Part shown: one piece after another, positions 18,633 to 26,599 of the stretch
How positions within the stretch are numbered: the stretch's first letter is position 1
How the letters are laid out: each line of letters opens with the position of its first letter
Origin: Desulfuromonas acetexigens
Lineage (GTDB): Bacteria; Desulfobacterota; Desulfuromonadia; Desulfuromonadales; Trichloromonadaceae
NCBI RefSeq assembly: GCF_900111775.1
Contig: NZ_FOJJ01000008.1
Coordinates: forward strand, 1-58,899
Direction of reading: 5' to 3'
Length of the DNA: 58,899 bases
The notes under the pieces: generated by a model
Database searches by the model: none
What the model was told of the DNA's origin: nothing
Seen by the model: only the letters and a program-made list of their open reading frames with translations
Program-made: the position numbers and the translations under genes

Positions 18633-20156
18633 ATGCCCAGCGAAGGCATCAAACTCGCTCCGGCCCTGCTGCTGGCCTGCATCCTCGCCCTGTCGCTTCT
18701 GGTCGGCCTCGCCGGCCGCACCAGCAAAGGCGCCTATTATCTCGTCTCCGGCCCCTCCATCGGGCGCGCGGGGATCGGCGCGGCGATCGCCTCGAACTGG
18801 ATGAGCGCCGCTTCCTTTCTCGGCATCGCCGGCATCTTCTACCTGCAGGGCTACATGGCCTTCGCCTATGTGGTCGGCTGGACCGGCGGCTACGTTCTGC
18901 TCCTGATCCTGATGGCGGCCCAGATCCGCCGTTTCGGCAAATACACCGCCCCCGAATTTGTCGAAGCCCGCTACGATTCCCCTGCGGCCCGCTGCCTGGC
19001 GGCGACGATCACCATCCTCATCACCCTGATCTACTGCACCGCCCAGTACAAGGGGATCGCCCTGGTCTTTTCCTGGATCTTCGGCCTCGACTACACCCCT
19101 TCCCTGCTCCTCGGCACGGCCGTCGGCATTGGCTATCTGGTCCTCTCCGGAACCCTCGGCGCCTCCCGAAATCAGCAGTTCCAGTACGGCATCCTCATCC
19201 TCTGCTTCATCATCCCGCTCATGGTCATCGCCAAAAAGCTCGGCTATTTCTGGCTTCTACCCCAACTCGGCTACGGCCGCGCCCTCTGCGAACTGGGGCA
19301 GGCGCCGCACCATCTCTCCCTCGCCCCCTGGACCTCGGGCACGCCTTATGAGTGGATCGCCCTCTGCTTCACCCTGATGGTCGGTACCGCCGGACTGCCC
19401 CATGTCCTCTCCCGCTTCTACACTGTCCCCAACCTGCGTGACGCCCGCTGGAGCGTGGTCTGGGGGATTTTCTTCATCGGCCTGCTCTACTGGAGCGCGC
19501 CGGTCTATGCCATCCTCGCCCGCATCGCCCAGGGGAGCGCGGCGTCACCGACGGACCCGGAAGCAACTCGCGCCCTCGCCGACCTCATCGTCCTCAAGGC
19601 GGGGGAATGGGCGGGACTGCCCTCCTGGCTCATCGGTATCATCGCCGTCGGTGCCGTCATCGCCGCCTTTTCCACCGTCACCGGCCTGCTCATCACTGGT
19701 GCCGGGGCCTTTTCCTACGACATTTACCACCGCCTGATCAATCCTGCCGCCGACGAAAAGAAACGCATGTACGTGGCCAAGGGCGCCACCTTGGTTCTGG
19801 CCTTGCTGGTGGTGGTGCTGGCGGCCAATCCGCCCTGGCTCATCGCCCAGATCACCGCCGTCGCCTTCGCCTTGGCCGGAAACACCCTTTTTCCCGTCTT
19901 CCTCCTCGGCATCTGGTGGGACCGCACCAGCAAACAGGGCGCCATTGCCGGCATGCTCACCGGCTTGGCCGTCACCTTCGGCGCCCTGCTCCTCGGCCCC
20001 CTCGTTCCCGGCCTCAGCATGATCCTGCCGGCGACCTCCTCGGCGCTGATCGGCGCCCCCCTGGTGATTTTGGTGATGATCGGCGTATCGCTGGCGACCC
20101 CGCCGCCGTCGGAAGAGATCCGCCGCTTCCTGGCCGAGGAAGTCCACGCTCCCTGA
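18633..20156 (+). CDS. Sodium:solute symporter, VC_2705/acetate permease type
   Basis: 507 aa, about 13 transmembrane helices, SSS family. The family feature GPSIGRAGIGAAIASNWMSAASFLG and the sodium-site segment SNWMSAASFL are clear; ITAVAFALAGNTLFPVFLLG near the C-terminus matches the sodium/solute symporter consensus. Paired with the DUF4212 subunit just upstream, this is the arrangement of acetate or other short-chain acid permeases (the Apl-type carriers of Geobacter). The substrate is therefore inferred, not shown. Shine-Dalgarno AGGAGA at 18622. Confidence 0.88.
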   Translation: MPSEGIKLAPALLLACILALSLLVGLAGRTSKGAYYLVSGPSIGRAGIGAAIASNWMSAASFLGIAGIFYLQGYMAFAYVVGWTGGYVLLLILMAAQIRRFGKYTAPEFVEARYDSPAARCLAATITILITLIYCTAQYKGIALVFSWIFGLDYTPSLLLGTAVGIGYLVLSGTLGASRNQQFQYGILILCFIIPLMVIAKKLGYFWLLPQLGYGRALCELGQAPHHLSLAPWTSGTPYEWIALCFTLMVGTAGLPHVLSRFYTVPNLRDARWSVVWGIFFIGLLYWSAPVYAILARIAQGSAASPTDPEATRALADLIVLKAGEWAGLPSWLIGIIAVGAVIAAFSTVTGLLITGAGAFSYDIYHRLINPAADEKKRMYVAKGATLVLALLVVVLAANPPWLIAQITAVAFALAGNTLFPVFLLGIWWDRTSKQGAIAGMLTGLAVTFGALLLGPLVPGLSMILPATSSALIGAPLVILVMIGVSLATPPPSEEIRRFLAEEVHAP

Positions 20157-20205
20157 GGCGGGGGCACAGCACAGAAAAAGAACAACGTTCTATTTTGGAT
20201 TTTCC

Positions 20206-20994
20206 ATGAAACTGGTCTTGTCGGCGGGCAGCCTCTACACGCTCCCCCTGGAAAAAATCTTTGAGCTCGCCCACGACACCGGATTCGACGGCGTCGAGGT
20301 GATCATCAATTACGATTTCCAGTACCAGGACAACCGCGCCCTGCTCCTCGACCTGGCGGCAATCCTGCCGATCCGCTCCCTGCATGCGCCCTTCATGGAA
20401 CTGGATGGCTGGGGCAACAAGATCAATCAGACTTTGCGCACCGCCGAACTGGCCCTGGAATCGGGCATTCCCCTGATCAACTTCCACCCCCCCAGCTGGC
20501 TCGGCTGCGAACTGAAATTCTGGAACTGGCTCAAGCGCCTCGACGACTGCCAGCGGGACATCGGCCGCGACCAGGTCATCATCACCATCGAAAACATGCC
20601 CAGCACCGGCCCTTTCGGGGTCAATCCCTACCTGCTCGGGCAGACCGAGCGACTGATCCGCTTCATGGAAGAGCACCACCTCTACCTGACCTTCGACACC
20701 GCCCACATGGGCTCGTCCAAAGCCGATTTCCTCGGTGATTTCCACCGCCTGTACGATACCGGCCGCATGCGCAACATCCACTTTTCCGACTTCGGCCACG
20801 GCCGCGAACATCTGCTCCCCGGGCGCGGCATCCTCCCTTTGACCCGCTTCCTCAACCACCTGCGGGAAACGGGCTACAACCAGGCCCTGACCCTGGAGCT
20901 CTCCCCCCACGAATTCCCCAAGGAAGAAGAAGGGATCCGCGCGAGCCTGGCGGAACTTTTAGAGTATTTGCGGAAGGAGACGAAGGGAGTTTGA
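20206..20994 (+). CDS. Sugar phosphate isomerase/epimerase (xylose isomerase-like TIM barrel)
   Basis: 262-aa TIM barrel of the AP-endonuclease-2/xylose isomerase-like superfamily. The metal-ligand positions are visible as FDGVEVII, ITIENMPS (Glu), FDTAHMGSS (Asp, His), IHFSDFGHGREHLLPG (His) and LTLELSP (Glu). Members include inosose dehydratases, hydroxypyruvate isomerases and endonuclease IV; GREHLLPGRG favours an isomerase/epimerase. No strong Shine-Dalgarno. The stop TGA is embedded in the start of a heptamer tandem repeat. Confidence 0.8.
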   Translation: MKLVLSAGSLYTLPLEKIFELAHDTGFDGVEVIINYDFQYQDNRALLLDLAAILPIRSLHAPFMELDGWGNKINQTLRTAELALESGIPLINFHPPSWLGCELKFWNWLKRLDDCQRDIGRDQVIITIENMPSTGPFGVNPYLLGQTERLIRFMEEHHLYLTFDTAHMGSSKADFLGDFHRLYDTGRMRNIHFSDFGHGREHLLPGRGILPLTRFLNHLRETGYNQALTLELSPHEFPKEEEGIRASLAELLEYLRKETKGV

Positions 20995-21034
20995 GGAACG
21001 AGGAACGAGGAACGAGGAACGAGGAACGAGGAAC
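20993..21034. repeat. Six tandem copies of the heptamer GAGGAAC
   Basis: Six perfect head-to-tail copies of GAGGAAC followed by GAGGCG, overlapping the stop codon of the isomerase gene. A related inverted arrangement is at 52116-52170. Confidence 0.95.
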
Positions 21035-21082
21035 GAGGCGTGAGGTGAAGATAGAGTGTTAGTGGTAAATCCACGTTAAATC

Positions 21083-21202
21083 AGGCTGAGCAAAAATGCC
21101 CAGATGCAAGGCGCCCGAAATTCGAGGAGTGAGGCGTACCGGAAGGTACGTCGCAGCGACGAGGATGAGGGCAACGCCGCAGATGGGCGTTTTTCCTCAG
21201 CC
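21083..21202. repeat. 121-bp structured intergenic repeat, copy A
   Basis: Near-identical to 44705-44825. Its ends are inverted repeats (AGGCTGAGCAAAAATGCCCA and GGGCGTTTTTCCTCAGCC) and the middle holds a short hairpin (GTACC...GGTAC). It lies between two convergent genes and stops 3 bases before the stop of the universal stress protein gene on the other strand. The AAAAATGCCCA...TGGGCGTTTTT arrangement would give a strong hairpin with a T tract in both directions. Confidence 0.9.
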
Positions 21203-21204
21203 GC

Positions 21205-21657
21205 CTAGCGCACGATGTAGACGGAGCAGCGGGCCTGCTCCGCAATCCGACTGGAGACGCTGCCTAACAGCGCGCGCTTGACCCGGCCGGCGCCGGAAGA
21301 GCCGATGACGATGACGTCGATCTCTTCCTGTTCGGCAAATGACAGGATCTCGTCGGCGGCTTCACCGTATACGACCTCGACCTGTAGAGGAATGCCGGCC
21401 TCGGCGGCGGCTTTTTCCACGACGTAAAAAATCCGCTTACGTTTTTCTTCCCAGTCGGGACGCTCGGTTGCGGGGGGGGAGGGGAAAAAATCGGTAAAAG
21501 AAGGGGCCCTGGTTCCCGGAATAACGAGAATGGCGTAAATTTTGCTTTTGAACGGAGGTCCGGCAACGCTCGCCAGGCGCACGGCCTCCTCGGCCGCCTT
21601 GTCCGACTGGGGGGAACCATCGATCGCCACCAGGATTTTTTTGCCGGGGTTGAGCAT
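21205..21657 (-). CDS. Universal stress protein (UspA family)
   Basis: 150-aa single-domain Usp. The start ILVAIDGSPQSDKAAEEAVRL (quoted up to its conserved DGS) and the ATP-loop signature GSSGAGRVKRALLGSVS near residues 115-131 match the G-x2-G-x9-G-S ATP-binding type. Small cytoplasmic dimer linked to growth arrest and stress. Followed at once by the 121-bp repeat, which probably serves as its terminator. Confidence 0.88.
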   Translation of the reverse strand: MLNPGKKILVAIDGSPQSDKAAEEAVRLASVAGPPFKSKIYAILVIPGTRAPSFTDFFPSPPATERPDWEEKRKRIFYVVEKAAAEAGIPLQVEVVYGEAADEILSFAEQEEIDVIVIGSSGAGRVKRALLGSVSSRIAEQARCSVYIVR

Positions 21658-21775
21658 AAGAGAAGTCCGTTCGGCCAGGAAATGTTGAGCGTCAGACTAG
21701 CCCACGCGGGTCATTCTGTCAACCGCACCCCAGGGAGAGCTCGGACCGAAATTGTTTGGTTGCTGACCAATAGAG

Positions 21776-21804
21776 TTGACTTTTGTAAAACGTTATTTTA
21801 TATT
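21776..21804 (+). promoter_or_regulatory. Candidate sigma-70 promoter of the IclR gene
   Basis: TTGACT (21776-21781), 17-base spacer, TATATT (21799-21804). The whole region is AT-rich compared with its neighbours. Transcript start would be near 21811, giving a leader of about 135 bases that contains the inverted repeat at 21850-21892. Confidence 0.55.
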
Positions 21805-21849
21805 CCCCCAAACGCTGGACCAGGCGGATTCGTTTGCCCACAGACCCAG

Positions 21850-21892
21850 ATTTCGCAATATTTCCCATAATGCTTGACATGCGGTGCGAAAT
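21850..21892. promoter_or_regulatory. Inverted repeat upstream of the IclR gene, possible operator
   Basis: ATTTCGCA (21850-21857) and its exact reverse complement TGCGAAAT (21885-21892) are separated by 27 bases, ending 55 bases before the IclR start. The spacing equals about three helix turns between half-site centres. Autoregulation through such a site is common in the family but is inferred here. Confidence 0.4.
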
Positions 21893-21947
21893 TTATAAGA
21901 TGAGGGCGCATTTTGCTCTGTAATTCACCGGAGAAAGAACGTACGAC

Positions 21948-22730
21948 ATGGCGAAAAAAGAAAAATCCGAATATATTATCCAAGCCGTCTCCCACGCCCT
22001 CGACCTGCTCGAACAGTTCCACGGCGAGGTTGACGAGTTGGGCGTCACCGAACTGAGCAAGCGTCTCAAGCTGCATAAAAACAACGTTTTTAGGCTGCTT
22101 GCCACCCTTGAATCCCGGGGCTACATCGAGCAGAACCGGGCGACGGAAAACTATCGCCTCGGGCTCAAGTCCCTGGAACTGGGGCAGACCTTCATCAAGC
22201 AGATGGGGCTGCTGCGCCAGGCCAAGCCGATTCTCGAGCGGCTGGTCGGTGAGTGCAACGAGACCTCCTACGTGGCGATCTTCAAGGAAGGCTACGTGGT
22301 CTACCTGGACGTGGTCGAAACTGACCTGACCGTGCGGGTGGTCTCCCGCGTCGGCTCACGGCTACCCGCCCACTGCACCGCTTCGGGCAAGGTGCACCTG
22401 GCCTACATGACCGAGGAAGAGATCCTCGCTCTCATCCCGCAGCGGGAGATGAAGCAGTTCACGACGACCACCATCACCGATCGCGACGAGCTCGTCAAGG
22501 AACTGGCCCTGGTCGCCGAGCGCGGCTACGCCATAGACAACGAAGAGATGGATCTGGGCGTGCGCTGCGTGGCCGCGCCGATTCGCGACTATACCCGCCG
22601 CATCGTCGGCGCCGTCAGTATCTCCGGCCCGTCGATGCGCTTTACCGACGAGCGCATCGAAAAGGAGTTGATCCCTCTGGTCATCAAGGCCGGAGACGAT
22701 CTCTCCACCCGGCTGGGCTTCCACAAGTAA
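21948..22730 (+). CDS. IclR family transcriptional regulator
   Basis: 260 aa. Residues about 10-75 form the winged helix-turn-helix (LGVTELSKRLKLHKNNVFRLLATLESRGYIE), and residues about 85-250 the effector-binding domain (ETSYVAIFKEGYVVYLDVVE, LPAHCTASGKVHLAYM, GYAIDNEEMDLGVRCVAAPI). Regulators of this type respond to small aromatic or organic acids and often repress themselves. No adjacent catabolic operon is obvious, so the target is unknown. An AT-rich leader with a candidate operator precedes it; a terminator follows at 22745. Confidence 0.92.
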   Translation: MAKKEKSEYIIQAVSHALDLLEQFHGEVDELGVTELSKRLKLHKNNVFRLLATLESRGYIEQNRATENYRLGLKSLELGQTFIKQMGLLRQAKPILERLVGECNETSYVAIFKEGYVVYLDVVETDLTVRVVSRVGSRLPAHCTASGKVHLAYMTEEEILALIPQREMKQFTTTTITDRDELVKELALVAERGYAIDNEEMDLGVRCVAAPIRDYTRRIVGAVSISGPSMRFTDERIEKELIPLVIKAGDDLSTRLGFHK

Positions 22731-22744
22731 CCCCAGGCTTCCCC

Positions 22745-22780
22745 ACGCCCCGGAATCGCCATCGCGCTTCCGGGGCGTTT
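22745..22780 (+). terminator. Rho-independent terminator of the IclR gene
   Basis: Perfect 11-bp stem ACGCCCCGGAA / TTCCGGGGCGT with a 12-base loop and a short T-rich tail, 15 bases after the stop. Confidence 0.75.
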
Positions 22781-22856
22781 CATTTTGGCCTTGCCGACGG
22801 CAATTCGCCCTGCCGCCGGCCTGAACGTTCAGGATTCCATCCCCAGGGGAGAGCCC

Positions 22857-23654
22857 TTGCCCGAAGAATCCGCAGCCCCCCCCGCCATCAAGCTCCCCGC
22901 CCCACCCGTATGTCCTGAAAACCGCCCCTTCCTTCTCGAACCGCAACAGCCTCCCAAAGGCGCGGCGCTGCTGGTCCACGGCTTCACCGCCAGCCCCTGG
23001 GAGATGCGTCCACTCGGGGAGGCCCTGGCCGCTGCCGGTTATCTGGTGCGGTGCGTACTCTTGCCGGGACACGGTACGACCGTCGCCGACCTGGCCGCTC
23101 GCCGTTACGAGGAATGGCTGGCGGCGGTGCGGGAGGGATACGGGCAACTGGCGGAAACCGGCCTGCCCGTCTTCGGGGTCGGCATGAGCACCGGTGCCTT
23201 GTTGCTGCTGGCCCTGGCCGAAGAGGAAAAATTCGCTGGGCTGGCCCTGCTCTCCCCCTTCTTGCGCCTGCGCCACCGCCTCGCCCCCCTGGTCGGGCTG
23301 CTACGCCATGTCAAACGCCACCAGCGGCGCCGGCTGCCCGAACATCTGGCCCCTTATTACTACGACCAACGCCCCCTGAACGGCATCCATCAGATCCGCC
23401 GCCTCATCCGCCGGATTGAGCCGACCCTTGAGAGCATCCATACCCCGGTTCTGGTGCTCACCGCCCTGGGGGACCGCACCGTCGACGCCGCCAGCGCCCA
23501 TCGCCTCTATCAGCGGCTGGGCAGCCCGCGCAAAGGACTGCACCAGTTCGACGCCGAGATCGGCCATGACCTGGCGACCCGGGGGAATCCCCGCTGGGAG
23601 GAAACCCGGAAGCGCATTCTCGATTTTTTCAGCGGGCTTCCCGCAGGCGCGTGA
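22857..23654 (+). CDS. Alpha/beta hydrolase (carboxylesterase-like)
   Basis: 265 aa from a TTG at 22857, chosen because AGGGGAG lies at the right distance; in-frame TTGs at 22785 and 22791 would overlap the terminator hairpin. The fold signature VHGFTASPWEMRPLG (oxyanion loop), the nucleophile elbow GVGMSTGALL (G-x-S-x-G), the acid in ALGDRTVD and the histidine in EIGHDLAT are all present. Similar to monoglyceride lipase/Est30-type esterases. The 3' end overlaps the convergent coaE gene by 26 bases. Natural substrate unknown. Confidence 0.82.
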   Translation: MPEESAAPPAIKLPAPPVCPENRPFLLEPQQPPKGAALLVHGFTASPWEMRPLGEALAAAGYLVRCVLLPGHGTTVADLAARRYEEWLAAVREGYGQLAETGLPVFGVGMSTGALLLLALAEEEKFAGLALLSPFLRLRHRLAPLVGLLRHVKRHQRRRLPEHLAPYYYDQRPLNGIHQIRRLIRRIEPTLESIHTPVLVLTALGDRTVDAASAHRLYQRLGSPRKGLHQFDAEIGHDLATRGNPRWEETRKRILDFFSGLPAGA

Positions 23655-24222
23655 AGAGTTCCCGAACTGCTTGCTCGGCCGCTTCCGGTCCCTGGGAATT
23701 ATCGATAACGTAGTCACTGCGGCGGACCTTTTCCGCCAGGGGCATCTGGGCGGCGATACGGGCCCGGGCCGCCCCTTCGTCGACGCCGTCCCGGGCCATA
23801 AGGCGGCGCAGTTGGGTCTCGTCATCGGCGGTGACGACGAGCACGGCGTCGACCCGTCCCTCGGCCCCGGCCTCGAAGAGGAGCGGCGCTTCATAAACCA
23901 CCAGGGGGGAGCGGGCGGCCAGTTCCCGCAACCGGGTTTCGGCCAGGGTGGCGATGGCCGGATGCATGAGGCCGTCAAGATCCCGCCGCGCCTGGGGATC
24001 GGCGAAGATGATGGCGGCCAGCGCCGGGCGGTCGAGCCCGCCGTCCTCGCGCAGCACTGTCGCGCCGAAGCGCTCGGCCAGGCGCGCCAGCAGCGGCGAG
24101 CCGGGCGCCACCACCTCGCGCGCCAACTCGTCGGCACTGAGAACAGTCGCCCCAAGTTCACGAAAGATTTTCGCCACGCTGCTCTTGCCCGTGGCGATGC
24201 CGCCGGTTATACCGAGAATCAT
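23629..24222 (-). CDS. coaE: Dephospho-CoA kinase
   Basis: 197 aa. Catalyses the last step of coenzyme A synthesis, phosphorylating the 3' hydroxyl of dephospho-CoA. P-loop GITGGIATGKSSVAKI at the N-terminus, then DELAREVV, HPAI, EAPLLFEAG (quoted from YEAPLLFEAGAEGRVD) and the lid region RRLMARDGVDEGAARARIAAQ, which is the CoaE pattern. Start is the ATG at 24222 with a G-rich sequence upstream; the open frame before it is not conserved. Tail-to-tail overlap with the esterase. Confidence 0.94.
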   Translation of the reverse strand: MILGITGGIATGKSSVAKIFRELGATVLSADELAREVVAPGSPLLARLAERFGATVLREDGGLDRPALAAIIFADPQARRDLDGLMHPAIATLAETRLRELAARSPLVVYEAPLLFEAGAEGRVDAVLVVTADDETQLRRLMARDGVDEGAARARIAAQMPLAEKVRRSDYVIDNSQGPEAAEQAVRELFTRLREAR

Positions 24223-24360
24223 GAAAACGCCCCCCGTCGCGGCCGGAGTCCGGCTCCGGCGTAAATGGGGTGATCTTAGCAGGCCGTTCCGGCCGGAGCG
24301 AGTCTTTTCCGGTGTCGCGGCCGACCGAGAAATGCCTCTTGCGCGAAAAGGAGAAAGATT

Positions 24361-24933
24361 ATGACCGAGAGACGTGAACGACTCTGGCTGAACCGGGAAG
24401 GCACGGTCCTTGTGGTAGTCGACGTGCAGGAACGACTGGCGCCGGCCATGCCGCCGGAGGTGCTGGAGCGGGTGGTGAAAGGGATTAGAACCCTCATCGA
24501 CGCGGCGGCCCTCCTCAAGTTGCCGGTCATCACCACCGAGCAGTATCCGGCGGGAATCGGCCAGACCATCGCCGCCCTGGCCCCCGGCGAACAGGGAGAA
24601 CTGGTGGAGAAAACGAGCTTCAGCTGCTGCGGCGAACCGGCCTTCCTCGCCGCCCTCGCCCGTCACGACGCTCGACGGGTGCTGCTGGTTGGGATGGAAG
24701 CCCACGTCTGCGTTTTTCAGACCCTCCTCGACCTCCGTGCCCATCATTACGACGTGCACCTGGTGCGGGACGCCATCTGTTCCCGCCGCAAATCCGACTA
24801 CCGGGCGGCCCTGCATCTCGCCGACGCCGCCGGAGCGACCCTGACCACGGTGGAGATCGCCCTCTTCCAGCTCTTGCGCCACAGCCGCGCGCCGGAATTC
24901 AAGGCGGTCTCGGCCCTCATCAAGCAGCGTTGA
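24361..24933 (+). CDS. Isochorismatase family hydrolase
   Basis: 190-aa cysteine hydrolase. The triad is visible as Asp in VLVVVDVQERLAPAM, Lys in VEKTSFSCC and Cys in GMEAHVCVFQT, where the nucleophile is the last Cys. The closest known groups are the YcaC-like hydrolases, often of unknown substrate. Shine-Dalgarno AAGGAGAAAG in front of the ATG. Stands alone between coaE (divergent) and the HEAT/HD-GYP pair. Confidence 0.85.
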   Translation: MTERRERLWLNREGTVLVVVDVQERLAPAMPPEVLERVVKGIRTLIDAAALLKLPVITTEQYPAGIGQTIAALAPGEQGELVEKTSFSCCGEPAFLAALARHDARRVLLVGMEAHVCVFQTLLDLRAHHYDVHLVRDAICSRRKSDYRAALHLADAAGATLTTVEIALFQLLRHSRAPEFKAVSALIKQR

Positions 24934-25000
24934 TTATTTTCCCGCAAACCCTTATGCTGAAAAAGTTATTAAACCCCAGCGCGACAGGAGACAGCAGACC

Positions 25001-26599
25001 GTGGCCGGACCGACCCTGACAACGGAATATCTCGAATCGGCCCTGCGCGCCCTCGATGTCCTGCTCAAGGCGACGCGCTTCTACCCGCCCGGCCATCCGG
25101 CGCTGAAGACCGCCGTCGAACAGGCTCTGCTGCGTTTCGCCCCCCTGCTCATGGGGCGCGAATCCATCCTCTTTTCGGTACATAAAGAAGGCTTTCGCGT
25201 CGACGACACACCGGTTTCCAGCGACCGCCTGGTTCTGAAAAGCTTCGCCGTCCAGCTTTTTGCCCGCCATGTCCGCAGCCTGATGATTCTGGCCGACCTG
25301 TCGGCCCGCGACCTGCACGCCTTCGCCCGTACCCTGGCCAAAGAACCGGTGGAAATCCAGGAAGCGGGGGGAGCGCAGGGGCTGCTGCAAGCCGCCGGCG
25401 TTTCCACCATCTGGATCAACGAAATCGATCTTTCCTCGGTACTGAGTCGCAAAGAGGAGATCGAAAGCCACCGCCCCGAGGAAACCATTGGCGGCGGGGA
25501 CGAGACGAGCCCCGAAGCGGGAATGCAGGAAGGAGCCCCGGTTGCGGCCGCCCCCGCGTTGCCGGAGACCCGCGATCTGGAGGCGCTGCTGCGCGATCTG
25601 GAGCGGACCGAGTCGGACCAGCACTTCGCCGTTCTTGCGCAGGAACTTCAGCCAGCGCTCCTCGCTCACCTGCATGACGAGGGTGCCCATCTGGTCATTC
25701 GCGCCCTGCAACTGATGCGCCGCTATGGGGAAGATCCCAAACTATCCTCCAGCCGGCGACGCACCGCCCAGGAGACCTTGGATACCCTCGGCCGCGAGGA
25801 TGTCTTTGACTTCCTTATCCATTGCCTGTGCCACAACCCGGATGTTCGCGAATCCCGGGAGCGCCTGCTGTCGCTCATCGCCAGCTTCCCCGGCAAGATC
25901 GAAGCACCCCTGATGCGCCATCTGGCCGGCGAAGGGGACGCCCAGGCACGCAAGGTGCTGGGTACGGCCCTGATTCGCCTCGGCGCCACCGCCGCCCCGG
26001 TCCTGACCGACTACCTCAGTGATGCGCGCTGGTTCGTGGTGCGCAATGTGATGGTCATCCTCGGTGAAATCCGCGATCAGCAAACGACGGCGCAGATCGT
26101 CCCACTCTTGAACCACGAAGACATTCGCGTGCGGCGGGAAACCCTGCGCGCCCTGACCAAGATCGGCGGCCGCGGCGCCGAAAGCAATCTGATCCGCATC
26201 CTTGAAAATGACGATGCGGAAATGCGTCGCCAGGCCATCCTCTCCCTGGGTGCGCTCAAATCGGCCCTGGCCCTGCCGGCCCTGACGGAGTTGGCGAGCC
26301 GCAAGGAGAACAAAGGAGTCTCGCAGGAAGAGCGTAAGGAAGCGATCGTTGCCTTGGGTCAGATCGGCGCGGCCGAGGCGCTCCCCTGCCTGGGCGGTAT
26401 CCTCAAACGACGCCGCTTCTGGTTTGGCGACAGCGATGAGGAACTGCGTGAAGCCGCCGCCGCGGCCCTCGGCAAAATTTGCGATGAGCGCAGCCTGACC
26501 CTGCTGCGCGCCGCCGTCGATGACCGTTCCCCGGCGGTGGCACGGGCCGCGCGCCTTGCTCTCAACCGATTGGAGAAAGCCCTGAACCATGCAACTTGA
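25001..26599 (+). CDS. HEAT-repeat protein with N-terminal domain shared with the next gene
   Basis: 532 aa from a GTG at 25001 behind AGGAGA. Residues 1-150 form an alpha/beta domain with a RFYPPGHPAL motif at 27-35, which matches the N-terminus of the following HD-GYP protein (RLYPAAHPAI). An acidic linker follows (about 150-190), then HEAT/PBS-lyase-type repeats to the end (for example RWFVVRNVMVILGEIRD, DIRVRRETLRALTKIGG, DAEMRRQAILSLGALKS). HEAT arrays are protein-binding scaffolds. Translation overlaps the HD-GYP gene by 11 bases. I infer a signalling scaffold acting with the HD-GYP partner; direct function unknown. Confidence 0.85.
   Translation: MAGPTLTTEYLESALRALDVLLKATRFYPPGHPALKTAVEQALLRFAPLLMGRESILFSVHKEGFRVDDTPVSSDRLVLKSFAVQLFARHVRSLMILADLSARDLHAFARTLAKEPVEIQEAGGAQGLLQAAGVSTIWINEIDLSSVLSRKEEIESHRPEETIGGGDETSPEAGMQEGAPVAAAPALPETRDLEALLRDLERTESDQHFAVLAQELQPALLAHLHDEGAHLVIRALQLMRRYGEDPKLSSSRRRTAQETLDTLGREDVFDFLIHCLCHNPDVRESRERLLSLIASFPGKIEAPLMRHLAGEGDAQARKVLGTALIRLGATAAPVLTDYLSDARWFVVRNVMVILGEIRDQQTTAQIVPLLNHEDIRVRRETLRALTKIGGRGAESNLIRILENDDAEMRRQAILSLGALKSALALPALTELASRKENKGVSQEERKEAIVALGQIGAAEALPCLGGILKRRRFWFGDSDEELREAAAAALGKICDERSLTLLRAAVDDRSPAVARAARLALNRLEKALNHAT

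Noticed and set aside
20993-21040. Possible CRISPR-like array
   Set aside because: The repeat unit is 7 bases with no spacers; it is a simple tandem repeat.
21874-21899. Second promoter for the IclR gene, TTGACA and TATAAG
   Set aside because: The spacer is only 14 bases, too short for a standard sigma-70 promoter; it may be part of the operator region.
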